Below, one piece after another: positions 24,002 through 31,061 of a stretch of 31,061 nt of DNA. Numbering within the stretch: position 1 is the first letter of the stretch; the number at the start of each line of letters is the position of its first letter. The notes beneath the pieces are model-generated. The model did not search any database. It was not told where the DNA came from and saw only the letters and a list, made by a program, of their open reading frames with translations. Origin of the DNA: CAG-791 sp963591995 (lineage in GTDB: Bacteria > Bacillota > Clostridia > Lachnospirales > Lachnospiraceae); NCBI GenBank assembly GCA_963591995.1, contig CAVAUJ010000028.1, forward strand, positions 1-31,061. Reading direction: 5' to 3'. The translations under genes were made by a program, and so were the position numbers.

Positions 24002-24938
24002 AGTAAAGGGCGGATTGGGAAATCAGATGCAGCAATATGCCCTGTATTGCAAGCTTCGCAGCATCGGAAAAGAGGCCAGGCTGGACCTGTCCTGGTTCGA
24101 CGACGAGAACCAGAAGGATATGCTGGCCCCCCGCGCGTGTGAACTGCTGCGGTTCCGGAATCTTCCCTATGAAACCTGTACACCGCAGGAGAGAGAGGAG
24201 CTCCTCGGCAGTGATTCCGTCTGGGGGAAAGCCGCGCGGAAGCTGCACCTGGGCGCGAGGAGCGCGGGAAAGCGTTTCACGGAGGAAAAAATGTATCATC
24301 CGGAGATCTTCCGGATGGAGGATGCTTATCTGGACGGGTATTTTGCCTGCACCAAATATTATGAGGATATTCTGGAGGAGCTGCGGAAGGTGTTCCTCTT
24401 CCCGTCCAGCGTGATCCCGGAGGTGAATGCCCGGAATCTCGCGGTGATTCAGGAGATGGAGGATGCCTACACCTTTTCCTGTGCCGTGCACCTTCGCCGG
24501 GGGGATTATCTGGATGAACAGAACGCACCGCTTCTCGGCGGCATCTGTACCGAGGGGTATTACCAGGGCGCCGTGGATTATGTGGAGCGGACGGTGGCTG
24601 CGATGGGCGGCGGGCGGAACCTCCATTTTTATATTTTCTCCGACGATCCTGCCTATGCGAAGGCCTGCCGGTTCGGAAATTACGGGGAGAGCGTGACCGT
24701 GTGCGACTGGAACGAAGAAGAGGACAGCATGCTGGACATGCAGCTGATGTCGCATTGCAACGGCATGATCGCAGCCAATTCCACGTTCTCCTTCTGGGGC
24801 GGGCGGCTGAATGCCAGGGAGCCGCGGCTCCTGCTGCGGCCGCTCCGGCATCGCAACAATCAGATTCCGGATCCGGAGAAAATGCGCGACTACTGGAAGG
24901 GCTGGACCTTTGTGGATACGGACGGCCGTGTGCTGTAG
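23988..24938 (+). CDS. GT11-family alpha-1,2-fucosyltransferase-like protein
   Basis: A 316-residue GT11 transferase expected to use GDP-fucose. KGGLGNQMQQYALY is at 7-20, the canonical HLRRGDY at 168-174, YIFSDDPAYAK in the donor region and NSTFSFWGGRL near the C-terminus. Unlike the GT11 half of the fusion at 11888, it keeps both Arg residues of HxRRxD. GGAG precedes ATG 23988, which overlaps the hydrolase gene by 14 bases. It is the last gene of the tightly packed cluster; a new promoter follows. No GDP-fucose synthesis genes are in the window, so the donor must be made from elsewhere or the specificity differs. Confidence 0.92.
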   Translation: MIIVKVKGGLGNQMQQYALYCKLRSIGKEARLDLSWFDDENQKDMLAPRACELLRFRNLPYETCTPQEREELLGSDSVWGKAARKLHLGARSAGKRFTEEKMYHPEIFRMEDAYLDGYFACTKYYEDILEELRKVFLFPSSVIPEVNARNLAVIQEMEDAYTFSCAVHLRRGDYLDEQNAPLLGGICTEGYYQGAVDYVERTVAAMGGGRNLHFYIFSDDPAYAKACRFGNYGESVTVCDWNEEEDSMLDMQLMSHCNGMIAANSTFSFWGGRLNAREPRLLLRPLRHRNNQIPDPEKMRDYWKGWTFVDTDGRVL

Positions 24939-24950
24939 CTGCGTCCGGCG

Positions 24951-24959
24951 TGCTATAAT
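24951..24959 (+). promoter_or_regulatory. Extended -10 promoter for trpS
   Basis: TGC then a perfect TATAAT at 24954-24959 forms an extended -10. The -35 position 17 bases upstream reads only TGCTGT. Transcription would begin near 24966, about 45 bases before trpS, starting a new unit after the polysaccharide genes. Confidence 0.6.
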
Positions 24960-24968
24960 AGGAATCCG

Positions 24969-24986
24969 GTACGGCGGCAGCCGTAC
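24969..24986 (+). promoter_or_regulatory. Perfect 7-bp hairpin in the trpS leader
   Basis: GTACGGC (24969-24975) and GCCGTAC (24980-24986) pair perfectly over a GGCA loop, near the predicted 5' end of the trpS transcript and before the AAGGAG ribosome site. No U-run follows. It is too small for a T-box. It might stabilise the 5' end. Confidence 0.45.
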
Positions 24987-25010
24987 AGAATTCATGAGAA
25001 AAGGAGCAAT

Positions 25011-26174
25011 ATGAGCAGGATCATTCTAACCGGCGACCGTCCCACCGGCCGCCTTCACATCGGGCATTATGTGGGCTCGCTCCGTCGGCGCGTGGAGCTG
25101 CAGGATCAGGGGGGATTTGACAGGATCAATGTCATGATCGCAGACGCGCAGGCGCTGACCGACAACGCGGACAATCCGGAGAAGGTCCGCCGGAACATCA
25201 TCAATGTGGCGCTGGATTACCTGGCGGCCGGTCTTGATCCGGAGAAGACCACCATCCTGGTGCAGTCGGCCATCCCGGAGCTGACGGAGCTGACCTTTTA
25301 CTACGCCAATCTGGTGACGGTGGCAAGACTCCAGCGCAATCCTACCGTAAAGGCGGAGCTGGGCATGCGGGGCTTCGGCAACAGCATTCCGGTCGGCTTT
25401 TTCACCTATCCGATTTCCCAGGCAGCAGACATCACCGCTTTCAAGGCCAATGTGGTGCCGGCCGGCGAGGATCAGGAGCCGATGATCGAGCAGACAAGAG
25501 AGATTGTCCGCAGCTTCAACCGTACCTATCATTGCGAGGTACTGGTGGAGCCGGAGCTCCTCCTGCCGCAGAATCAGGCTTCCATGCGGCTTCCCGGCAC
25601 GGACGGAAAGGCCAAGATGAGCAAGTCCCTCGGTAATTGCATTTATCTTTCGGATGAAGCGGACGAGATCAAGAAAAAGGTGATGAGCATGTTCACGGAC
25701 CCGGACCACCTTCGCATCGAGGACCCGGGGAAGCTCGAGGGCAACACCGTATTCACGTATCTGGATGCCTTTGCGAAAAAAGAGCATTTTGAAGCGTTCC
25801 TGCCGGAATATGCGGATCTGGATGAGCTGAAGGAGCATTACCAAAGAGGGGGACTCGGCGACGTAAAGGTGAAGAAGTTCCTGAACAATGTGCTGCAGTC
25901 CACGCTGGAGCCCATCCGCACCAGACGGCACGCCTACGAGAAGAACATCGATTACATCTATGAGGTCCTTCGGAAGGGAACGGAGGAGGCCCGGGAGACG
26001 GCCGCCCGTACGCTCTATGAAGTGAAGGATGCCATGAAGATCAACTATTTCGACGACAGGGAGCTGATCCTGGAGCAGCAAAAAGAGTTTGATGAGGCTG
26101 CGAAGGAGCGGGAGGCACTGGAAGCCCGCAAGGCGCGCAGCCGCGCGGCGAACCGGCGGCAGAAGGAAGAGTGA
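25011..26174 (+). CDS. trpS: Tryptophan--tRNA ligase
   Basis: A 387-residue class I aminoacyl-tRNA synthetase that charges tRNA-Trp, cytoplasmic. LTGDRPTGRLHIGHYVGSL has the HIGH motif at 16-19, and KAKMSKSLGN has KMSKS at 202-206; AGEDQEPMIEQTREI is the TrpRS segment between them. It is longer than the roughly 330-residue standard enzyme, partly because of a charged C-terminal tail of about 35 residues rich in Lys, Arg, Glu and Ala. AAGGAG lies just before ATG 25011. It has its own promoter and no T-box leader. Its place between capsule genes and galE looks like chance linkage. Confidence 0.96.
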   Translation: MSRIILTGDRPTGRLHIGHYVGSLRRRVELQDQGGFDRINVMIADAQALTDNADNPEKVRRNIINVALDYLAAGLDPEKTTILVQSAIPELTELTFYYANLVTVARLQRNPTVKAELGMRGFGNSIPVGFFTYPISQAADITAFKANVVPAGEDQEPMIEQTREIVRSFNRTYHCEVLVEPELLLPQNQASMRLPGTDGKAKMSKSLGNCIYLSDEADEIKKKVMSMFTDPDHLRIEDPGKLEGNTVFTYLDAFAKKEHFEAFLPEYADLDELKEHYQRGGLGDVKVKKFLNNVLQSTLEPIRTRRHAYEKNIDYIYEVLRKGTEEARETAARTLYEVKDAMKINYFDDRELILEQQKEFDEAAKEREALEARKARSRAANRRQKEE

Positions 26175-26181
26175 TTTCCGA

Positions 26182-26308
26182 CATCCGCGAGGATGCCGGG
26201 GACAGCATAAGCAGGACGCAAAGACGAGACGCAAAGGCGGAAGGCAAAAGCGAGATTCAAAAGCGGGATTCATAAACGGGATTCATAGGCAGGATTCATA
26301 AGCGGGAG
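26182..26308. repeat. Degenerate short repeats in the trpS-galE gap
   Basis: After trpS a 5-bp hairpin with a GCGA loop occurs at 26182-26195. GACGCAAAG appears twice (26215-26223 and 26228-26236). From about 26246 to 26308 a GCGGGATTCATA-like unit recurs four to five times at a spacing of 13-15 bases. The tract looks like replication-slippage sequence. A perfect AAGGAGGT ribosome site for galE follows. No terminator or promoter is clear. Confidence 0.7.
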
Positions 26309-26324
26309 CAAGGAGGTAGCGGAC

Positions 26325-27341
26325 ATGAAAATTCTGGTAACAGGCGGTGCCGGCTTCATCGGGAGCCATACTGTGGTGGAGCTGCTGGCAGCAGGCCATG
26401 AGCCGGTCATTCTGGACAACCTTTACAATGCCAGCAGCAAGGTGCTGGATCGCATCGAGGCCATTGCCGGCACAAAGGTTCCCTTTTATCAGGTGGATAT
26501 CCGGGACAGGGATGGGCTGAGCCGCGTGTTCGACGCGGAAGAGCCGGAGGCGGTCATTCATTTCGCAGGACTCAAGGCTGTGGGAGAGTCCGTGAAGAAG
26601 CCCTGGGAGTACTACGACAACAACATCACGGGGACGCTGACGCTGGTGGATGTGATGCGCAGGCACGGGTGCAAGAACATTATCTTTTCTTCCTCTGCAA
26701 CCGTTTACGGCGATCCTGCCTTTGTTCCCATCACGGAGGAGTGCCCGAAGGGACAGTGTACCAATCCCTACGGTTGGACCAAGTCCATGCTGGAGCAGAT
26801 CCTCACCGATATCCAGTATGCGGATCCGGAATGGAACGTTATCCTGCTGCGTTATTTCAATCCCATCGGCGCACACAAGTCCGGCACCATGGGAGAGAAT
26901 CCCAACGGCATCCCGAACAATCTGATGCCGTACATCACGCAGGTCGCGGTCGGCAAGCTGGAAAAGCTCCACGTATTCGGCAACGATTATGACACGCCGG
27001 ACGGAACCGGGGTCCGCGATTATATCCATGTTGTGGACCTTGCAAAGGGGCATGTGTGTGCATTGAAGAAGCTCGCACCGGGCTCCGGCTGCAACATCTA
27101 CAACCTCGGCACCGGCGTTGGCTACAGTGTGCTGGACATTGTGCATAATTTTGAAGAGGCAACCGGCAGGAAGATTCCCTATGTGATCGACCAGCGGCGT
27201 GCCGGTGACATTGCAACCTGCTATTGCTCGGCGCAGAAGGCAAAGGAAGAGCTCGGCTGGGAGGCGCAGTTCGGCATCCGCGAGATGTGTGAGGATTCCT
27301 GGAGATGGCAGAGCCGGAATCCGAACGGTTACGAAGGCTGA
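26325..27341 (+). CDS. galE: UDP-glucose 4-epimerase
   Basis: A 338-residue short-chain dehydrogenase that interconverts UDP-glucose and UDP-galactose with tightly bound NAD, in the cytoplasm. TGGAGFIGSH is at 6-15, SSSATVYG holds catalytic Ser124, and YGWTK gives Tyr149 and Lys153. LRYFNPIGAH, NNLMPYITQVAVG and GTGVRDYIHVVDLA are classic GalE segments absent from the WbpP-like enzyme at 6759. Length is standard. AAGGAGGT stands 7 bases before ATG 26325. It could supply UDP-Gal for the polysaccharide as well as for central metabolism. The next small gene begins 3 bases after its stop. Confidence 0.97.
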   Translation: MKILVTGGAGFIGSHTVVELLAAGHEPVILDNLYNASSKVLDRIEAIAGTKVPFYQVDIRDRDGLSRVFDAEEPEAVIHFAGLKAVGESVKKPWEYYDNNITGTLTLVDVMRRHGCKNIIFSSSATVYGDPAFVPITEECPKGQCTNPYGWTKSMLEQILTDIQYADPEWNVILLRYFNPIGAHKSGTMGENPNGIPNNLMPYITQVAVGKLEKLHVFGNDYDTPDGTGVRDYIHVVDLAKGHVCALKKLAPGSGCNIYNLGTGVGYSVLDIVHNFEEATGRKIPYVIDQRRAGDIATCYCSAQKAKEELGWEAQFGIREMCEDSWRWQSRNPNGYEG

Positions 27342-27344
27342 GCC

Positions 27345-27623
27345 ATGTTCCGATTGTGGGCCAAGGAATGGCAGAGTGGGCACCTTGTCCGCGAAATGAC
27401 GGTTGAGGACCCCGGAGAGGATACCAGGACGCACAAGGTGATGCATGCGGTGACCCGCGTTTGCCATGCATTCGATCTGCCGGAACCCATCTGGCTGGAG
27501 CCGAACGTCAGAGAGTTCCAAAGGCGTGCAAAGTGCCGCTTCAACCAGGATAATTTTGTGGAGGAGCTGCCCTTCGACTATCTGGAGATTGAGATTGTGG
27601 AGGAAGACCCGTGGTTTGTGTAG
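27345..27623 (+). CDS. Small protein of unknown function (92 aa)
   Basis: A 92-residue acidic protein, not recognised. It has no signal peptide or membrane segment. It is rich in Trp and aromatic residues (WAKEW, PIWLEP, EDPWFV at the C-terminus), with two Cys, and reads like a folded conserved protein rather than noise: it fills the space between galE and the MBOAT gene with 3 and 18 bases of gap. The ribosome site is weak (AAGG inside the galE end), suggesting translational coupling to galE. Function unknown. Confidence 0.65.
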   Translation: MFRLWAKEWQSGHLVREMTVEDPGEDTRTHKVMHAVTRVCHAFDLPEPIWLEPNVREFQRRAKCRFNQDNFVEELPFDYLEIEIVEEDPWFV

Positions 27624-27641
27624 CGGGCGGTTCTCATTTTT

Positions 27642-29267
27642 ATGGAATTGTTCTCATTACAGTACGTTCTGTTCATTTTCATATTGCTGGGATTGTATTA
27701 TGTGCTGCCGCGGGTTCTGCCCGCAGCGGCACGTTTTGGCTGGGTGATTCTGCTGGCAGCGAGCCTCGGCTGGTATGCCTTTTCTTCGGGTGCGGCCCTG
27801 CTCCTTCTGCTGCTGACGGCCTTTACGATCTGGCGGGGTGGACAGCTGCTTGCGGACTGTGATGCCGCATGGCAGCGGGAGAAAAAAGGAACGTTTCCTT
27901 CCAAAGAGGCGAAAAAGAAAGCCAGGAGGGCGGTGACCATCAGAAAGCGGCGGATTCTTGCGGCCGTGCTCCTCCTGAATTTCGGCATCCTGGCGATGCT
28001 GAAATATGCGGCGCCGCTCTTTTCCCTTTCCTTCGGCGAAGGAGGGCTGCTCCTTCCCCTTGGCATTTCCTTTTATACCTTCCAGTCCGCCTCTTATCTC
28101 ATCGACCGGTACAACGGAAAATATCCCGCGGAGCCGTCATTCCTGCGATTTCTCCTGTTCGTCTCCTGGTTTCCGCAGCTGCTGCAGGGGCCCATCGGAC
28201 GATATGACAGAATGCGGGAGGACCTGTTCGTACGGAAGAGCTTTGACAAGGAGAGGACGAAGCGGGCACTCCTTCGAATCCTGTACGGCCTTGTGAAAAA
28301 ATATGCGATTGCCGATATGCTGACGGGCAGCATATCGGCGGTGCTGGATCAGGGGAACATCGGGGAGCTGCCGGGGAGCCTGGTGGCCATTGCAATCCTC
28401 ATGTATTCCGCACAGCAATACGGTGATTTCTCCGGCGGAATCGATATCGTTACCGGTGTTTCGGCACTGTTTGGCATCGAACTGGCACCGAACTTCCGGC
28501 AGCCGTATTTCGCGGTTTCTCTGGGGGACTTCTGGCGGCGCTGGCACATTTCGCTGGGAGCCTGGATGAGAGACTACCTCTTCTATCCCTTTGCGCTCCT
28601 GCCCTTTATGCAGCGCCTCGGCAAATGGTGCACACGGCATTTCGGAAGCTGCGGGAAGCATCTGGGCCGTGTCCTGCCTGCGGGAATCGCCAACCTGGTG
28701 GTGTTCGCGGTTGTCGGAATCTGGCACGGACCGGAGCTGCACTATCTCCTGTGGGGACTGTACAACGGCGCGGTCATTGCCCTCTCGGATCTGACCGAGC
28801 CCTTCTGGAAAGGACTTTCCCTGCGGCTTTCCTCCGGCAGGGCGCGGGAGCACGGCATTGGAAACGCAGGGATAGTTCCCCGCGTGCTCCGCACGGCGCG
28901 AACCTTCCTCATCGTGAACATCGGATGGTATTTTGACCGCATCACGGATGTGAAAGAGTGCATGAATGCCTTTGCCGTTACGCTGCTGCACTTTTGCCCG
29001 GAAAAGTTGACGCACGCCGTGCAGACGCAGATCCTTGCCAGGTCCACGGCCTTCAACCTCGCCGGCTCCTGGACCCTGGCCCTGATCGGAACGATCCTGG
29101 TCTTTGCGGTAAGTCTGCAGAGCGAGAAAGGAACGGACGTGTACCGGAGTTTCCAGAGCATCCGCTTCGTGCCGAGGATGTGCCTTCTGGTCCTCCTGTT
29201 GCTGCTGCTCGCCGCCTCCTTCCTCTTCACGGAAACCACCGGCGGCTTCCTGTATGCAAACTTTTAA
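27642..29267 (+). CDS. MBOAT-family membrane-bound O-acyltransferase (AlgI/DltB-like)
   Basis: A 541-residue polytopic membrane enzyme of the AlgI/PatA/DltB branch, which passes acyl groups across the membrane for O-acylation of extracellular glycans. About eleven hydrophobic segments are seen. The conserved core includes PLGISFYTFQSASYLID (139-155), SWFPQLLQGPIGRYDR (175-190), SLGDFWRRWHISLGAWMRDY (293-312) with His302, and GIWHGPELHYLLWG (359-372) with the probable catalytic His362. The ribosome site is poor. Its likely partner is the SGNH-like protein at 29725, separated from it by an inverted repeat and the 86-bp array. It may acetylate the polysaccharide encoded upstream; another cell-wall polymer is possible. 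Confidence 0.93.
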   Translation: MELFSLQYVLFIFILLGLYYVLPRVLPAAARFGWVILLAASLGWYAFSSGAALLLLLLTAFTIWRGGQLLADCDAAWQREKKGTFPSKEAKKKARRAVTIRKRRILAAVLLLNFGILAMLKYAAPLFSLSFGEGGLLLPLGISFYTFQSASYLIDRYNGKYPAEPSFLRFLLFVSWFPQLLQGPIGRYDRMREDLFVRKSFDKERTKRALLRILYGLVKKYAIADMLTGSISAVLDQGNIGELPGSLVAIAILMYSAQQYGDFSGGIDIVTGVSALFGIELAPNFRQPYFAVSLGDFWRRWHISLGAWMRDYLFYPFALLPFMQRLGKWCTRHFGSCGKHLGRVLPAGIANLVVFAVVGIWHGPELHYLLWGLYNGAVIALSDLTEPFWKGLSLRLSSGRAREHGIGNAGIVPRVLRTARTFLIVNIGWYFDRITDVKECMNAFAVTLLHFCPEKLTHAVQTQILARSTAFNLAGSWTLALIGTILVFAVSLQSEKGTDVYRSFQSIRFVPRMCLLVLLLLLLAASFLFTETTGGFLYANF

Positions 29268-29277
29268 TAGGTCAGCA

Positions 29278-29337
29278 CCTTCCTCTTCCAATGTGAATTG
29301 GCCGCTTGCGGACAAATTCACAATTGGAAGAGGAAGG
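29278..29337. repeat. Long inverted repeat after the MBOAT gene
   Basis: The left arm 29278-29299 pairs with 29315-29337 over 22 bases with a single extra T in the right arm. The loop contains a small CCGC/GCGG palindrome. It starts 11 bases after the MBOAT stop. Just before it, GGTCAGCACC (29270-29279) is the reverse complement of a segment present in each 86-bp unit, so an inverted repeat fragment marks the left border. It could stop transcription or protect the 3' end, but no U-run follows. Confidence 0.85.
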
Positions 29338-29724
29338 CGGGCAAGAAGCGAAGCTTCTCTGCCCGCCCAAATCGAGGAAATGCGGAGCATTTTCGAGATT
29401 GGGGTGCTGACCGAAGGAAAAGGCGGGCAAGAAGCGGAGCTTCTCTGGCCGCCCGAATCGAGGAAATGCGAAGCATTTTCGAGATTGGGGTGCTGACCGA
29501 AGGAAGAGAGAGGCAAGAAGCTGCGCTTCTCTGCCCGCCCAAATCGAGGAAATGCGAAGCATTTTCGAGATTGGGGTGCTGACCGAAGGAAAAGGCGGGC
29601 AAGAAGCGCAGCTTCTCTGGCCGCCCAAATCGAGGAAATGCGGAGCATTTTCGAGATTGGGGTGCTGACCGAAGGAAGAGAGAGGCAAGAAGCGAAGCTT
29701 CTCTGCCCGCCCAATATTGAGGAA
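29336..29724. repeat. 86-bp tandem palindromic repeat array (about 4.5 units)
   Basis: The anchor CAAGAAGC recurs at 29342, 29428, 29514, 29600 and 29686, exactly 86 bases apart. Each unit holds a GAAGC/GCTTC hairpin with a changing triloop (GAA, GGA, TGC, GCA, GAA), extended by GC-rich flanks, and an AAATGC/GCATTT hairpin with loop GGA or GAA. Units 1 and 3 end AAAAGGCGGG; units 2 and 4 end AGAGAGAGG; units 1, 3 and 5 have CTGCCCGCCC where 2 and 4 have CTGGCCGCCC, so the true duplicated block is 172 bases. As 86 is not a multiple of three, the reading frame rotates and the array is not a coding repeat. The last unit runs into the next gene's start. Confidence 0.95.
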
Positions 29725-30852
29725 ATGGAAAAATACTCTAAATGCAAGGAACGATTCCGGTCCCATCGCGATTTTCCCTCGGGAAACGGCGACGCACCCG
29801 GAAAAAGGCATCGCTGCAGGACGCTGTGCAAGATCCTGCTGCTGTTTGGCCTGCTGCTGGCATCCAACGGAATCCTGTGCTGGCTGCTGGAGCCCTTCTG
29901 CAGCTCCTCCCAGGAGATGTGGCAGACTTTTCACGCCATGGAGCAGATGGATCTGGTTTATACCGGCACGTCACAGTGTCTGCAGGGGATCGATCCTCTG
30001 ACGGTGGATGCGATCAGCGGCGGGACATCCTACAATATGGCGACGAACATGCAGTCCCTTGCCGATTCGAGGGAGGCCATTGCAGCGGCCATCGGGGAAT
30101 ACGGCATTCAATCTGCCGTTCTGGCTGTTGACCATGAGATTCTGCCCGGATCGCGGACAGAGAATGCGAGGGCGGCGCAGAGCTTCTGGCGGGGAAAGGC
30201 AGTGACGGAGCACTCCATCGGAGCAAGGCTTCGGGATGATCTGCGGTTCATGACCTCTGCTTCATTTATCGGCCAACCGGCCAGCCTGACGTACCTTACG
30301 CCGTGGGTATACAACCGGACATCGAATGTGCTGCAGAATGTGCGGGAGAAACGGAGCGGGGAAATCCTCAGCACGGCCGGTCACCGAAACGAACGGGGCT
30401 TCCAGCCGTCCGCGGAGCAGCTTGATCCCGCGCAGGAGTTCATTTCCTGGGAGGAGGCAGAAGCGTGGGATGAGAAGGCGGTTTCCCTGCAGGATCTTTC
30501 TATATCCGAGGAGAATCGAAGGGAGCTGGAAGGAATCCGTGACCTTTGCAAGGCAAATGAGGTTGAGCTGACGGTGATCATCCTGCCCTATCCGAACTGT
30601 TGGAGCATATACCGCAAAGACGATGTGCTCCGGGTGGATGAAGAGCTCCGGGAAATTTTCGCTGCAGAGGGATTTGATTTCTATGATTTCAATCGGATCC
30701 TTCCGGAATACTATGACGCCTCCGGCAATGAGAACTACAGCGACGTGGGACATATGAACGAACAGGGAGCCGAACGGTTCTCGGTCTTCTTCGGCTCTTT
30801 CCTGCAGGAGAAGAGGAACGGAACCGATGTGGACAGCTGGTTCCGCAGGTAG
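29725..30852 (+). CDS. Membrane-anchored SGNH-like protein, probable MBOAT partner (AlgJ/DltD-type)
   Basis: A 375-residue protein with a basic N-terminus, one membrane anchor (TLCKILLLFGLLLASNGILC, 33-52) and an extracellular SGNH-hydrolase-like domain. VYTGTSQCLQGIDP (78-91) gives Ser83 as candidate nucleophile, in the place where relatives have a GSS/GTS motif; NYSDVGHMNEQGAERFS supplies Asp340 and His343. Such proteins act with MBOAT transporters in glycan O-acylation, which fits the gene order. ATG 29725 is preferred but lies only 2 bases after GAGG, inside the last degenerate repeat unit. An in-frame ATG at 29638 in the preceding unit would add 29 repeat-encoded residues. The start is therefore uncertain; the body of the gene is sound. 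Confidence 0.8.
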   Translation: MEKYSKCKERFRSHRDFPSGNGDAPGKRHRCRTLCKILLLFGLLLASNGILCWLLEPFCSSSQEMWQTFHAMEQMDLVYTGTSQCLQGIDPLTVDAISGGTSYNMATNMQSLADSREAIAAAIGEYGIQSAVLAVDHEILPGSRTENARAAQSFWRGKAVTEHSIGARLRDDLRFMTSASFIGQPASLTYLTPWVYNRTSNVLQNVREKRSGEILSTAGHRNERGFQPSAEQLDPAQEFISWEEAEAWDEKAVSLQDLSISEENRRELEGIRDLCKANEVELTVIILPYPNCWSIYRKDDVLRVDEELREIFAAEGFDFYDFNRILPEYYDASGNENYSDVGHMNEQGAERFSVFFGSFLQEKRNGTDVDSWFRR

Positions 30853-30877
30853 GCCGGAGGGGCTGCGCCCCTTGGCC
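30852..30877 (+). other. GC-rich hairpin at the SGNH gene stop
   Basis: AGGGGC and GCCCCT pair over a TGC loop, with GGCC/GGCC pairing outside a small internal loop. It begins at the stop codon. No U-run follows, so it may block RNA decay or be a weak terminator ahead of the strong one downstream. Confidence 0.5.
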
Positions 30878-30970
30878 ACCTGTCGATTTCAGCATGAATT
30901 CGTCCGCAAGGTCATTTGAAAATTTAAATGCACGTTGATATCGTGCAGTTACAATTACAACGGTTTACAT

Positions 30971-31005
30971 CCATGAAGTTGCAGTTAGAACTTCATGGAT
31001 TTTTT
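30971..31005 (+). terminator. Intrinsic terminator of the MBOAT/SGNH unit
   Basis: CCATGAAGTT (30971-30980) and AACTTCATGG (30989-30998) form a perfect 10-bp stem over an 8-base loop, followed by A and six T. This is a standard rho-independent terminator on the plus strand. A smaller perfect 6-bp hairpin (30929-30947) lies upstream in an AT-richer stretch. Confidence 0.9.
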
Positions 31006-31061
31006 GTTCTCGTCAATGGAGCGGGAACTTAAGTCAAAGGACAGTACGCTGGGCACGTGCG

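Noticed and set aside
24939..25010. T-box leader for trpS
   Set aside because: The gap is only about 70 bases and lacks the T-box consensus; only a 7-bp hairpin is present.
29254..29602. Open frames on both strands running through the 86-bp array
   Set aside because: The period of 86 rotates the frame, units contain hairpins instead of codon-biased sequence, and peptides recur only as repeat by-products.
29336..29724. CRISPR array
   Set aside because: The whole 86-base unit is repeated with no unique spacers, and no cas genes are near.
30985..31061. C-terminal end of a convergent minus-strand gene (ending KKSMKF)
   Set aside because: Open for only 24 codons at the window edge, its stop falling inside the terminator stem; this length is not significant alone.
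31016..31061. Start of another plus-strand gene at the right edge
   Set aside because: The ATG directly after the terminator has no ribosome site, and only 15 codons are visible.

Overview
This window looks like a chromosomal segment of a moderately high-GC Clostridia member, probably Lachnospiraceae-like. The strongest evidence is a SCIFF peptide (six cysteines in a peptide of about 45 residues) followed by its radical SAM maturase, a pair typical of Clostridia. Purine-rich AGGAGG-type ribosome sites and ATGA stop/start overlaps fit this. All confidently called genes lie on the + strand. No tRNA, rRNA, CRISPR array, transposase or phage gene was recognised.

Layout. (1) 1-464: an upstream region with a probable divergent minus-strand gene start at the left edge, opposing extended -10 promoters and a 13-codon Met/Cys-rich leader ORF. 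(2) 465-4856: a MurD-family ligase, an Orn/Lys/Arg decarboxylase-family PLP enzyme and a lipoprotein. (3) 4857-6755: a highly structured leader, the SCIFF precursor and its maturase. (4) 6759-24938: a Wzx/Wzy-type cell-surface polysaccharide cluster. It has a WbpP-like UDP-sugar 4-epimerase, a DUF2334 deacetylase-like protein, a GT4, an AsnB-type amidotransferase, a GT11-GT2 fusion, a polymerase, the polyprenyl-phosphate sugar-1-phosphate transferase, a GT4, two GT2s, a pyruvyl transferase, the flippase, a GH88/GH105-like unsaturated uronyl hydrolase and a second GT11. (5) 25011-27623: trpS, galE and a small unknown gene. (6) 27642-30852: an MBOAT O-acyltransferase and a membrane-anchored SGNH-like partner, separated by an 86-bp tandem palindromic repeat array. 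A strong intrinsic terminator follows at 30971-31005.

How the genes work together (inference). The priming transferase loads a sugar-phosphate onto the lipid carrier. Six proteins carrying seven glycosyltransferase domains extend it, including two fucosyltransferase-like domains. AsnB, pyruvyl transferase and MBOAT/SGNH would add amide, pyruvyl and acyl decorations, and Wzx and Wzy would flip and polymerise the unit. The two 4-epimerases supply Gal/GalNAc-type donors. No GDP-fucose genes, Wzz chain-length regulator or ligase is present in the window.

Most worth a second look: a SCIFF precursor with Gly where the known thioether acceptor is Thr; the structured region in front of it; the 86-bp palindromic array that runs up to the SGNH start codon; the GT11-GT2 fusion; the uronyl hydrolase inside the assembly cluster; and the MurD homologue with an altered substrate motif.
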